The notes below the pieces were generated by a model that was not told the origin of the DNA, did not search any database, and worked only from the letters and a program-made list of their open reading frames with translations. The position numbers and the translations under genes are program-made. Positions 1 through 11,162 of a stretch of DNA of 64,000 bases are shown here, one piece after another. The stretch is from Sesamum alatum (lineage: Eukaryota; Streptophyta; Magnoliopsida; Lamiales; Pedaliaceae). The stretch covers positions 27,819,395 through 27,883,394 of the forward strand of contig JACGWO010000004.1 in assembly GCA_034509735.1 (NCBI GenBank), written 5' to 3'. How positions within the stretch are numbered: position 1 is the stretch's first letter; each line of letters begins with the position of its first letter.

Positions 1-719
1 TTTGTTGCTGGCACTCTTCACATCAAAGTAGTTCGAGACTGATAAAGTGATCTTGTCTCACCTAAAGTTTAATCCAAATGGTACTTTAATTAAAAAAAAA
101 TAATCAAATTACAGCCAAAATTGTACTAGAGGTATTTCTGAAATATCACATTTAAATTTTGTTAGAACCCTTCCGAATCAAAGTACATGCAAGACGAAAC
201 AAACCTCAAACGAAATAATTGTAATTTTCATTTTAACATAAATGTATTATTAATTGAGTCAAACTTAGAGCGTACAAATGTAATTTATTTTCTTTCTTAT
301 AAGATAAATTACATTGATACTCCTTGAGGTTAGATCAAATTACACAAATACTCACTATCTTTTATAAAATGACAGCTATACCCCCTTAGGGATGTTAGTG
401 TATTTTTTTTAGGGGGTGATTGTATAAGCATTGGTAATGAATAATGGGTGTAATTGTAATTACAACTATAACCTCACGAAATATAATTGTAATTTTATAA
501 AATACATAAAAACGTTTGTGTATTTTAACCAAATCTAAAAGAATATCAATTTAATTTACCCTATGTTAAATGATATTTGATAAATAGAAAATAGTGTAAT
601 GGATTCAATCAAGAGTTTTACCTCCATATTTGACTGAGTGTGTGGTGTGTTTCTTGTGCATGTAGTTGAGTACGTGCTGCCTTACCCTGAAAATATGTGT
701 CCACAGTCAATAATAGAAG
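1..719. other. AT-rich intergenic, one repeat fragment
   Basis: No gene is visible. The stretch 295-400 resembles 1398-1515: both run from a 'gataaattacattga' motif through text about 115 bp long that contains 'ctccttgaggtta' or 'cttcttgagatta'. These look like ends of the palindromic MITE family seen complete at 46501-46928 and 61979-62399. Confidence 0.5.
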
Positions 720-722
720 AAT

Positions 723-1039
723 CACTAATGGAAAAAAAAAAAAAAAATACTGTTAGACTACAATATTAATATCTTTGATTAAAAATTATGGTAAATAACT
801 ATTATTAATTATGGTTAAATAAATTCGATACAAAAAATTAGCTTTTCCACCATGAAAAAATTATTTCTTACAGCTAAAAGCTAGAGTAAAAATAAAAGTC
901 ATGACAAATATCTTAGACACCCTCGCAAAAATCACGATTAATAAACCATTGCATGGTCGTGGTCAATAACTATTTGTTACGAGTATTTATTATTAACCAT
1001 GACAATTGGTTATGATTAAATGTCATATTTCTTATAGTG
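723..1039. mobile_element. CACTA-type MITE
   Basis: The left end begins CACTAATGG and the right end finishes in TTCTTATAGTG, whose complement begins CACTATAAGAA, the usual plant En/Spm (CACTA) terminus. The 3-bp flanks are AAT on both sides (720-722 and 1040-1042), the target-duplication length expected for CACTA elements. The 317-bp body has no coding capacity, so it would have to be moved in trans. Similar 'ttaattatggtaaata' text recurs near 3.6, 5.6, 12.0, 41.9 and 50.0 kb. Confidence 0.6.
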
Positions 1040-1051
1040 AATAGACCAATG

Positions 1052-1254
1052 ATGCTTTAGCCCGACTCTTAAGATTGATGTCCCATGAATAAGTATAAGG
1101 TCATGGGTTCGAGTCTCACCAAATATGTAGGCATTTTGTCTCACTTAATGTGAGTTTATTGTAATATCAATTTATTATACTGTGTATTTATCCTATGAAT
1201 CGATGTATTTGTTAGTTATGTATATTGATGTAATATGTAATTATTATTTTAAAA
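1052..1254 (+). mobile_element. tRNA-derived SINE, copy 1
   Basis: An internal RNA polymerase III box B is clear (ggtcatgggttcgagtctca, about 1091-1110) and a weak box A precedes it. The body ends in an A-rich tail. The flanks 1040-1051 (aatagaccaatg) and 1255-1266 (aatagaagaatg) match at 10 of 12 positions, a likely target duplication. Box B and its surroundings match the SINEs at 34.8 and 50.5 kb. Confidence 0.6.
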
Positions 1255-1693
1255 AATAGAAGAATGGGAATTATGGTGTGTTTGGCATGATGAAAATTTT
1301 CGCGGAGGAAACAAAGGAATTTTTTATCTAACCACTGGGTTAAGACATGATTGGCACACTCAACTTGATTTAAATTCGTAGTTTTATTTTTACCTTAAAC
1401 TCAATGTAATTTAGGATAAATTACATTGACACTTCTTGAGATTAGGTTCAAATACACAATCATTTTGTCTTTTGTAAAATTACAGGTATACTTCCTGAAG
1501 GGTGTTAGTGTGATACATCTCAAGAGTTTTTCTGTAAACTTGCTATAAAAAAGAAAAAAAAAACTTTTCTATACTATAAATAGCCACAATTTAAAAAGAT
1601 CATAATAAAACTCGTTATAATTATATCAAATTTCAATGAAAATTATCATAATTTAGCCTAGAATTAAAAATGAACCATTAAAAGCACAAGTAT

Positions 1694-2803
1694 GGGTTAT
1701 TTTCATTTTAGTCCCTGTGTTTTTAATTGATTTTTGAAATGGTCCAATTATTTTATTTTTTTTAATTTCATCCTTCTAGTAGAATTTTGACCAATTTTTG
1801 CTTCCAATTGAAGGGTGTTTTTGTACTTTTATTTATATTTATAAAAAAGATAAAGAAAAATTTATGGGTTGTAAATATTATGACATAGTATATATTATGG
1901 CATTATCTTATACTAGTATATGTTGCACTTTTAAACTTAAAAAAATAATTAATTTTTATTTTAAAAAAATAATTAATTAGATGAATAAAAAAAATGCTAA
2001 AACAATATATAAAAGTTTTGAGGAGTTACTGAAAAAATGAGAGAGAGAAAATGTGGAAGTTGATAAAATAGAAAATGAGAAGTTCAATAGAGAGAGAGTA
2101 AAATGGAGATTAACAAAATAGATAAAAAAAATTAAAAAAATTGACATACCAAAATAATTGAAAACACCAAAAGGCTGCTCATCAATTATATAAAGGTATG
2201 GATATTTATGGGGGCTGCCAGGTATATCTGAATATAGTGGCATAGTATATAATATGACATATTTTATCGTTATTCCATTGATGTTGTTGTTGTTGGTTGA
2301 ATTTGAAGAAGACATAATCAATGTATAAACAATAATTGCTTGAAAATTATACGTGGTTGATGACTGATTTTTATGTGACATAGTTAAAAAAAAAAAGGGT
2401 CTATTGCTATTGAATACTTGCAAACATCTTGCTGCATTTTTCTTGCTTTTGTTAAATTTGATTTGTGCATTTTATTTCTAATTGCACCATATATTATAAG
2501 GGAGTTTGGTAAGAAGCCAAATTCAACCGTCAATAGTGGGATTCAAATGGTCAAATTTCAATGGTCATAATTTTCTAACTGTCATAAAAGACTAAATTGA
2601 AATTGAATTTAGAAATGAAAGGATGTTTTTTTAATTGTGCATATTTTACCAAAACTTTTGGGGGCACTTTTGACAAAAACTATTTTTTTTACTGAAAAAA
2701 TTGATCAAAATTCTACTAAAATAATGAAATTAAAAAATAAAAAAAAAAATTGAACCATTTTGAAAATTTATTAAAAACACAGGGAGTAAAATAAAAATAA
2801 CCC
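1694..2803. mobile_element. Non-autonomous Mutator-like element, GGGTTA ends
   Basis: Terminal inverted repeats of about 110 bp open with GGGTTATTTTCATTTTA on the left and GGGTTATTTTTATTTTA on the complement of the right. The 10-bp sequence GCACAAGTAT lies directly outside both ends (1684-1693 and 2804-2813). A 9-11-bp duplication with long TIRs is the Mutator signature. The 1.1-kb interior codes for nothing recognisable; the 148-codon - strand frame at 1977-2423 is low-complexity. Part of the interior (about 2000-2200) resembles 50160-50345. Confidence 0.8.
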
Positions 2804-2813
2804 GCACAAGTAT

Positions 2814-3990
2814 AGAAGACAAAATTAGTTCTTCAACTAAACGCATGCGGAGAGACCCCTCTCACCAAACACGTCCTTAGCCCCTACATTCTGGGAATAT
2901 TATTTCGTGCCACGTGGGCACTGCTACATGTCGGCCAACCAGAACGAAAAAGTGAGTTGTAGAGCATGACACGTTTTCAGGAATATCGCACACTCCATGA
3001 TTGCGATTTATATATATTCGCAATAATTACAAGCGTTGAAAGGGATACATTATTCCTGTTTGAGGCGCACACATTCAGAAACACGAATCTCTGCAATCTA
3101 ATGCTTGTAAAATGGAAGATTAGAAACTGTTGGTACATGTGAAATAATAACCATCAAGATATTATCGTCACCACGTGTAGCCGATCAGTACAGAATATAA
3201 TTATTATATGTAGAAATAATGGATATTTAATAGGGAAATTTTCTTAAAATTATTTTTATATCTAAATTGTTTTATTAAAATCTTTTTTTATTTTGAATAT
3301 ATCGTTCCATCAACTTTTCGTTCCAGTAAACTTAATAGTGAATTTTAAAACTCGCCTAAAATTATACTAATTTTGGAACTAGGTTATTCTTTGTATATTT
3401 AATGGCTTGATTTTTTTTAATAGAATATTTTTTTTTCTTTATGTTGTCAAAATTGATTTTTGATTTTTTTTAATAGAATTTTTTTATATAAGAATTATTT
3501 TTTTTATTTCAATAAATTGAAGTTTTGGAGAAAATATTTAATTTCTTGAATATTATGAAAAAAGTTGTAAGTGTACAATCATTTTTTTTAATTATTTGAA
3601 AGAATAAAAAAATATAACTTTTTATTATTAGTGATTACCATGATTAAAAATTGAAGTAAATAGTAATTAATTACGATTATAGAACGGTTATTAGCTGTTG
3701 GGGGAAAGGGGATCACATTTTTTATCTTCATATTTAACCATTTAAGTGCTTTTAGTCACCATACTAAAACTATTAGGGTTTACGGTAATGGTCATCAAAC
3801 AATCAATCTTTTGGCAATTAGGTCTTTTTTGTTTGATGACCGTTATAGATGACTGAATTCTTCACGTGCAGCAAGGGAGAGAAAAAAAGAAATAGCATTG
3901 TCCTGCCTAGTTGATTTTGTTCAAGCTTTGGATGAAACCACCCATTTCCCCATTTTCTTCGAGTTGCAATTGATGGCAAGAGAAGTGACC
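2814..3990. other. AT-rich intergenic with a short hairpin
   Basis: No gene is visible. Region 3790-3841 holds a perfect 11-bp inverted repeat, GGTCATCAAAC ... GTTTGATGACC, with a 30-base loop. Around 3600-3700 there is CACTA-MITE-like text. Confidence 0.5.
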
Positions 3991-4000
3991 TAAAAAATTA

Positions 4001-5010
4001 GGGTAAAACAGAATTTACCCGCATGTGTTGATAAAAAAAGAGCAATTTATTCCCTTGTGAAAAAAAAAAACAGCATTTTATCCTCCTATATTCTTAAAAA
4101 TGAAGCAAAAATCCCCTGACACGTTTCGTGTGTTACACGCGTAATTTTTTTAATTTTTAATTTAAAATGATATATTTACCCTAATTTAAAAATCATTGGA
4201 TTGATTTCAATCTAAAGATCCAAATTTATCCAATAGATCTATGGTTTATATCTTATTGAATTTAGAATCAACGGTTTAGATTTAAGCAAATATACAATTA
4301 AAATTATGATATTATAGATAATTAAATTTGAATATATTTATATACATAATAAGTTGTATATATAAATATATTTATATATATAGCGGGGGGGGGGAGGGAG
4401 AGGCAGGGAGCTCGTCGGGGAGAGGGACTGTCGGCGGCGACTGTGGAGAGGGGGAGGTAGGCGGGTGGGGGAGGGGGCGACCTGGGAGGAAAATGAGGGG
4501 GCGCGAGAAAGGCGATGGTAGGCGGCGGATTTGGGCAGAAGGAGACGAGGTGGTAGCGATCTGGGAGGAAGGCGGCGGATCTGGGAGGAACCGTGACTGG
4601 GGGGAGGGGAGGGGAAAGAGAAGGGGCACGACGCAGGAGGAGGAGGAGGGGGCGGCAGCGGCGGTTTGGTCCGGCGGCATCGGCGTGGCAGTCGGATAGA
4701 TGAATAAGAAGATATATATATATATATATTATTTCTATAAATACATATATACATATTAATATATTTAAAATATTAAATATTATTTTATAAATAATATATA
4801 TTAATACAATGAATATATCATAAATAATAGTTTTATTGCTAAAAAAATATGCCTAGATGTGGTACACACGTGTGTAGTGCACCGCCGAGCCTATGTGGTT
4901 ATTTTTCTCTATTTCTAATAACACAGAAGAGGGTAAATTGCTCTTTTATTTTTCACAGGGAGGTAAATTGTAAATTTCCCTTAACATAGGGGGTAAATTG
5001 CCTTTTTCCC
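4001..5010. mobile_element. GGG-ended inverted-repeat element carrying a G-rich island
   Basis: The left end (gggtaaaacagaatttaccc) and the complement of the right end (gggaaaaaggcaatttaccc) are imperfect inverted repeats that extend inward through 'agagcaatttattccc'-like text. The outside 9-bp flanks, TAAAAAATT and TAAAAAAAT, agree at 8 of 9 positions. The centre is a sharply different G-rich block (4384-4696) between stretches of alternating TA. Frames open on both strands there give only Gly/Arg- or Pro/Ser-rich low-complexity peptides. Confidence 0.6.
4384..4696 (+). repeat. G-rich, purine-skewed island
   Basis: About 310 bp of G-dominated sequence holds many runs of three or more G, including an opening run of ten, and repeated 'ggcggcggat' and 'ctgggaggaa' motifs. 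It sits in DNA that is otherwise strongly AT-rich. The composition suits G-quadruplex formation on the + strand. It is either captured GC-rich host DNA, such as a CpG-rich 5' region, or expanded low-complexity sequence; no protein family is recognisable. Confidence 0.6.
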
Positions 5011-5017
5011 TAAAAAA

Positions 5018-5225
5018 ATGAGTCCAAACTCCTCTTATAAGATTTGGCCACAATCTTTTTAGTGGTAGAGCCTATAACACCATCTCATTTTTGAAAAGTT
5101 CACCCATAAATTTGACATGCATGATATTTTCTACTCGGGTTGTAAGGGCTTCATGATGTTAACAACGAGAGCTCAAATTTGTAGAGAAGAAAATTTGTTC
5201 TTATAAGAGGATCTTGGACTCATTC
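5018..5225. mobile_element. Small inverted-repeat MITE
   Basis: A 25-bp terminal inverted repeat (AATGAGTCCAAACTCCTCTT on the left; the right is its near-exact complement ending in GGACTCATT) encloses about 160 bp with no coding capacity. No clear target duplication was found, so the superfamily is left open. Confidence 0.55.
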
Positions 5226-5912
5226 TTTGGTCACTTGTACTGTCATCAATCGCTCGCAAGTTGAAGAAAATAGGGAAAATGAGTGCTTAAGTTATGAAGA
5301 TAAACTAACGGGCGGGAAAATGATGTTCTTTTCCCTCCCTTACCACCTCACGTGCTATGCACATGACGGGATTGCATCATCTATAATGTCCCTTAGACAA
5401 GAAACAACAGAAGTTATTAAAAAGTTGACAATTTGAGGATAATTTCTCCTAGTTTGAGAACTAAAAATGCATATATGGTCAAGTATGCGGACTAAAATTG
5501 TATTTCTCCCTTAATCGTTGTTTCTGTAATCGATGTCAAAATATTAGCTACAACTAAATATTATGACAAATATTTTAGTCATAAGTATAACCCCGGGCAA
5601 ATTTAATTACCTATGGTCACAAGTTTAATTTTCACATTGATTTTATTTGATCATGATAAGATAATATTGATTTGCCATAATTTTCTTATTTTTAGAGATT
5701 TATAGTGTACAAGATTATTTTATTTTATTTTTTTTGTAGTGAAAGATAAATTTTTCAAAGATAAAAATAAATTCTTGGAAAGTTATTTTAATTGAAAGAT
5801 TATTTCATGAATTTCAGAGATATGAAAAATTATATTAAAGGGTCTTTTGTAACTCTCCCTATTTATTCTAATTGAATTGATTTTGATTCGATGCTAGTTT
5901 TAGATTTTTAAT
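5226..5912. other. Intergenic, CACTA-MITE-like remnants
   Basis: No convincing gene is visible; the 69-codon frame at 5227-5436 has no recognisable domain. The text at 5518-5746 (alternating 'aaatattatgacaaatatttt', ending in 'tttttttgtagtg') resembles a decayed CACTA-end MITE. Confidence 0.4.
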
Positions 5913-6637
5913 TGTTGGACCGAAGTCCTCCAGTGACAAACACTAGAGCAGAACATAAGTATTGTACAAGCAGGGATTAGGATTTCAGAAAATCCCTTTT
6001 AAATTACAGATCGGGGGAGATTTGAAAAACTTTAAACAGAAAACTGTAAATACAAAAACAAATCGGGCACTTAGCACTTTTAGAATCGGCTCAGGGTTCC
6101 CTGATCCAGGTGGGTCAGCCCTCGCCCCCAAACGCCGGTTGCCCAACCAGTTGCTTTGATTATTCAGGTACCACAAAGGCACCGAACTCAGAAGACCGAT
6201 TTAGGCAACCCTTCCACAGAGGTAAGCACAAAGCTTTCACTAAGAAGGTTCGAACTTATCGGAGGTATTTGAACTCGGGAGAGAGAAGAAGGAGAAGGAA
6301 TATTTCAAGTTATTTCTGCCAGGAGAAGAGGAGAGACTTTATAGTGGAGGAGTGATGAAGTGTTGATTCGCCAACAGAGGCGAATCACGGCGGCGGTGGA
6401 GAAAACCATAGGAGACATGGTTTTCGAGGGTTTGGGAATATCACAGAGAAGAGAGGTGGAGAAGAAGAGGAGACACTTAGGGTTGGAACAAATCGGTCAA
6501 CAGACCAATATAAGAGGGGAAAGGAAATTGGGCCAGTGGGCTTGGGCTTCGGATACACTGAGTAAACAAGCCATCCATATTGGGCCGGGGGGCGATTGGG
6601 CTAAACCTTATTGAGGGAACTTGGGCCATTTCCAACA
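5913..6637 (-). repeat. 3' LTR of copia element 1
   Basis: This 725-bp repeat pairs with 11163-11884. It follows the polypurine tract in element sense. The short frames in it (65-84 codons on both strands) occur in both LTRs and are not genes. Confidence 0.95.
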
Positions 6638-6639
6638 AT

Positions 6640-8060
6640 CTCCACTTTGGACCATGGACCCTCAATGAGAGTCAGTCCTTTTTATTTTGGATCAAGGTAT
6701 TTCATCATTGCCGTAACTTTTCTGGGACTGTTTTTGGTACCTGCAAAAACAAAGAAGTTAGTACTGATGGTAATCAAAGTAAATTCAAAATCTCCAAGCA
6801 TGTTTTGAATTTTTCTACAGTAAGACACTTTGTTCCCATATCTACAGGATTACATTCAGATCTTATCTTTTCTAGCTTAATGACATCTCTACCAACTGTA
6901 TCTCGAATGAAGTGATACCTAACATCGATGTGTTTGGTTCTATCATGAAACACAGGATTCTTGCACAGTTGGATTCCTAATGGCTATCAGAAAATATAAC
7001 TTTTTCTTTTAGAAAACCAATTTCCTTTAGTAATCCTTCTAACCATATTGCTTCCTTAAATGCCTCGGTTGTAGAAATATATTCAGCCTCAGCTATAGAT
7101 AGTGCAACGATATGCTGTATTTGAGATTTCCAACTAATGCATGAACCACATAAAGTAAACACATAGGATGTGGTGGACTTTCTATTATCCTTGTCATTGG
7201 CATAGTTGGAATCTACATAGCCAACCAAACAAGTTCCTTTAGGATGTTTTGAGAATTTTATTCCCTTTTCAAAAGATCCCTTTAAGTACCTTAGCAAGCA
7301 CTTAAGTGCTTCCCAATGAGGCAGGCCTGCATTGGACATGTACCTGCTAAGACAGCTTACTGCATATGCTATATCAGGTCGAGTGCTGACCATTAAGTAC
7401 ATGACAGACCCTATAGCATTTGAGTATGGTATTTTGTTCATCTGTTCATCTTCTTGCTATTCTTAGGACTCTGGTCTTTACTGAGTTTAAAATGAGCAGC
7501 CAGAGGAACAGATGATGGTTTTGAATCAGCCATTGAAAGTTTTTTTAAAACATCTTTCACATATGATGACTGATTCAAAAGAATTGTAGATTTACTCCCA
7601 TCTCTCTCTATGGTCATTCCAAGAATCCGTTTTGCATCTCCTAAATCTTTCATTTCGAAGTTCTTACACAGACTATGTTGCAATTTAGTGACTGACTCTA
7701 AATTGGGACTAACAATCAGCATGTCATCAACATACAGAACAAGAAAGACAGGATTATCAAATTCAAACTTGAAATACAGGCAAGGATCATAAACACTTCT
7801 TCTGAATTTAGAGAATGCATGAAAGAGTTAAATTTCTTGTTTCATTGCCTAGGTGACTGTTTCAAACCATAGAGAGATTTCTTTAGAAGACAAACATGAT
7901 CTGGAAATTTCTTATCAATGAAACCACATGGTTGTTTCATGTAAATTTGTTCTTCTAAATCACCATGGAAAAATACGGTTTTTACATCCATTTGTTTCAA
8001 CTCCCAGTCATATTGAGCAACAAGAGCAAGTATGATTCTAACAGTTGTATATTTGACCAC
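6640..8060 (-). pseudogene. Copia 1 reverse transcriptase and RNase H, broken
   Basis: Reading 8060 down to 7842 gives RT text including '[20 protein letters not shown]' and '[11 protein letters not shown]'. The YVDD-type block follows in another frame (7722-7438, '...MLIVSPN', 'MKDLGDAKRILGM'). RNase H follows at 7441-6977 ('SIAEAEYISTTEA'), ending in a premature stop after 'FSDSH'. Below the stop, decayed text continues that matches the usual copia C-terminus (HDRTKHID...). At least three frame breaks separate the blocks, so no functional enzyme can be made. Confidence 0.85.
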
Positions 8061-8127
8061 AGGAGAGAAGATTTTTGAGTAATCAATACCTTCTTTTTGA
8101 GTAAAACCTTTTGCGACAAGTCTGGCT

Positions 8128-9225
8128 TTAAACCCTATTAGAATCAGTTTCTTGTTTTAACTTGAAAATCCATTTGCAATCAACCACAGAGCCTTTACTG
8201 GGCTTAGGAACAAGAATCCAAGTTTTATTAGAGTTCCAAGATTTCATTTCTTCCTGCATTGCACTTAGCCAATTTTTGGATTCTTTTGACTTTAAGACTT
8301 CTTCATATGAAGTTGGTTCAGGGTTTTCAACATTCAGAACAAAGTCTTTAAACCTAGATGGAAGTTTTCTTTCTCTTCTCTCCCTATTACTAACCCGAGG
8401 GATTTCTTCATGATCATTCTCAGTTATAGGTTCATTATTGTTCTGAATTTCCTCCCTAGTTTCATTACTCTGCTGATCGTTTTCTGGAGGGCCCTCCACC
8501 TTATTTGGTATATACTCAATATCAGAATCTAGGCTATTGGAGGGTGTATCTTTTAGGCAGGGCATATCATGTTCGTTGAAAACTACATCTCTACTTACAG
8601 CTACCTTAAAACCTGGTTGTTCTCTAAGCCATAGCCTATAACCCTTCACCCCTTCAAGATACCCGATAAAAATGCATTTTTGTGATCTAGGATCTAGTTT
8701 ATCCCCTCTTTGTAAAGTAAAAGCAGCGCAGCCAAAAACACGAAGTTCGGAGAGATTCACATGATTATCAGACCATAATGCATAAGGGATTTCACCAGAT
8801 AAAGGCACAGAAGGAGATTTATTAATGAGATATGCAACAGTTAAAACAGCCTCACCCCAGAAAGTTTTCAGTAAACCCGAACTGACCAGCATACATCTTA
8901 CTTTATCTAGTAAGGTTCGGTTCATTCTTTCTGCAACCCCATTCTGCTGAGGTGTATATGGTGTGGTTCTATGCCTCTTAATGCCACACTCATTACACAA
9001 ATCTGAGAATTGCTGGTTGCAGAATTCCAGACCGTTATCTGTCCTAAGTGCTTTTAGTTTCTTTCCAGTCTGATTCTCAACAAGTGTTTTCCAATTCTTG
9101 AATTTTTCAAACACATCTGATTTGTTTTTCATTAAGAGCACAAAGACTTTTCTAGAAAAGTTATCAATGATAGACAAGAAATACAAGTTGCCCCCGTGTG
9201 TCTGCATATTTGCAGGTCCCCACAC
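8128..9225 (-). pseudogene. Copia 1 integrase core and start of RT
   Basis: The 365-codon frame carries the integrase catalytic core. 'DVWGPA' and 'SIIDNFSRKVFV' lead to 'RTDNGLEF' (second Asp) and 'QNGVAERMNRTLLDK' (the Glu), followed by the acidic linker and the RT entry motif 'CKWIFKLK'. The integrase core itself is unbroken, but upstream and downstream coding is frame-shifted. In copia elements this enzyme inserts the cDNA with a 5-bp staggered cut, which agrees with the TTAAT duplication here. Confidence 0.9.
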
Positions 9226-9303
9226 ATCAGCATGTATGTAGTCAAGAATGAATGATGATGATGTCGTGTGTGGGTAGTGTGCTGTAGAAAAGTGAGTCCT
9301 ATG

Positions 9304-9603
9304 CTATTTCCCTATAGTACATTCATCACAGAAACCCAATGGTTCAAGTTTTTCTTTCAGAAAACCTTTTTTATGCAAGAGCTCAAGACCTTTCATGCTA
9401 ATATGACCAAGCCTTTTGTGCCACAGGTCTGCTTTATCAGATTTAGAAACATGTGCAGCAAGGGAATTATAAACAACAGAGCAGATGTATAAATTCCATT
9501 TTCTTTCAGCTTTGAAAATCATTAGTGACCCCTTCATGATTTTCATAACTCCCTTGCCCCACCTACCTTCTAACCCCTGTTCTTCTAGGTACATGTCTGA
9601 CAC
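9304..9603 (-). pseudogene. Copia 1 GAG-pre-integrase segment
   Basis: The frame gives the zinc-binding pre-integrase domain: 'DLWHKRLGHISMKGLELLHK' followed by 'CDECTIGK' (H-H-C-C pattern), then a stop. It belongs to the same polyprotein as the frames on either side but is displaced by frameshifts. Confidence 0.85.
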
Positions 9604-10639
9604 CTTTTAAAGTTAACTCATAGCCATTTTCAAAAGTCACACAGACATCACCAAGGCCTTTTACTTCACATAACTTTTCATTGGCCATGGATACACAACC
9701 CATGTTACATACTTTATAGTTTGTGAAGATTTCTTTAAAAGGTGACATGTGAAATGTGCATCCAGAATTAATCAACCATTCATTCATGCAAGAAGCAGAT
9801 TTGGCAGTATTAACATCACATAGCATATAGACTTCTCCAGGGTTCTCTTCAAAGGTGACATTGGCTTCTTCTTTTTCTTTCTTAGGTTTTTTACAGTCCT
9901 TTATGAAATGTCTTTTACCCCCACAATTATAGCATTTTCGGTCTTTATACTTGTCATCTTTTGTTTTGGATTTACTTCGGCTTTTTCCCTTCCCTTTACT
10001 GTTCTTCCTATACTTATGTTCAGAGTTTCGATTTTGGGTTCTACCACTTACAAAATTGACTTCAGTCTGGGAAGTACTAGCCTTATTAGCTTTTAAATCC
10101 ATTTCTTTGTTTTTTAAGCCGTTCACTACTGTATCAAGATTAACCTGATCTCTTCCATATTTTATGGCGGTCTTAACATCACTATAGGTTTCAGGTATAG
10201 CGTTTAACAGGACTATAGGAGTGTAATCATCAATGTTCTTATCCCCTGTTAACTTAATGTCTTGTACCAGTTTAGTGAACTCATCAAGATTCTCATCAAT
10301 GGTTTTAGTCAAGTCAAGTCTGTACCTAAAAAATTTCTCAAGTAAAAACAATTTGCTAGGCAGGGAAATCTCGGTGTATAACTCTTCTAGTTTTTCCCAC
10401 AGTGCCCTAGCACTATCTTGTATACCTACCTTTCTTAGGACATTATCAGACAAGTTCAAGATTATTGATGAGTATGCATATTCATTGCTTTCAGACCGTT
10501 TTTCTTCAGAAAGGTTTTCAGCATATTTTCCATCTATTGCCTTAAAAACTTTCTGTTGTATTAGGATACCCTTCATTTTTTGCTACCAAATGGAGAAATC
10601 AGATTTTCCATCAAATGGTTGCAAGTTATAGACAGCCAT
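9563..10639 (-). pseudogene. Copia 1 gag and protease, broken
   Basis: The original start is the ATG at 10639 (MAVYNLQPFDGKSDFSIW), interrupted after 18 codons by TAG at 10583-10585; the same frame reopens at ATG 10576. Residues then give a Retrotran_gag-type domain, a basic stretch, and one CCHC zinc knuckle ('CYNCGGKRHFIKDC'). The protease active site reads I-N-S-G-C-T where copia proteases have D-S-G, so the catalytic Asp is replaced. The frame is lost shortly after 'LKGVRHVP'. Confidence 0.85.
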
Positions 10640-11162
10640 CACACAGATTACAAGATATAGATATCACAAAGATAATTATGCAACAAATGTAGTATTAATG
10701 AAGGGGGAACCTTCCTGCCCTCAACCAGATACCCGACGGTCTCAAGGACCCGGCCAAGTGAGAAGCAAGGAAAGGCTTTTGGTCTAGGTCTGAATGTTAT
10801 GCACTAAGTAGTTTAAACACAAAGCAATAGTTTTGCACACAACAGACTAAAATTTTCAGAGTACGCACTTAGCAAGATACCAACAGTATATTTGCACAAA
10901 GCAATATTATCGCACTAAGCAGATTTCAGAATCAAGATATAATGATGTTCTAGCACTAAGTAGAGTACCAACACAGGGTAACTCTTAATCACAGAATTCC
11001 AGCACAAAGCAGAGAACAAGCACTAAGCAGAGAAACAGTAGAATACTAATATAAAGCAGAATAACAGAGTAAGCGATACCAATGCTAGTAAAGTAGAAAA
11101 GGATCGAGCAGCCCTTATCAAACCTTCAGAGGCCAGCGAGAGCCCGAAGGCTTTGATACCAC
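10640..11162 (-). other. Copia 1 5' leader with repeated decamer and primer-binding site
   Basis: This is the untranslated leader between the 5' LTR and gag. From about 10800 to 11070 a degenerate GCACTAAGCA / GCACAAAGCA motif occurs roughly nine times at irregular spacing. The primer-binding site (complement TGGTATCAAAGCC) is at about 11148-11162, next to the LTR, and matches the 3' end of plant initiator tRNA-Met with small changes. Confidence 0.75.

Noticed and set aside
1977..2423. 148-codon - strand frame
   Set aside because: It lies inside the Mutator-like element, is rich in Ser/Asn/Phe from simple AT sequence, and shows no family features.
4328..4754. Overlapping long frames on both strands in the G-rich island
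   Set aside because: They translate to Gly/Arg/Glu or Pro/Ser low-complexity sequence caused by base composition, with no domain.
6110..6915. Frames in and beside the left LTR of copia 1
   Set aside because: The LTR part recurs in the right LTR, and the rest is antisense to the retrotransposon coding region.
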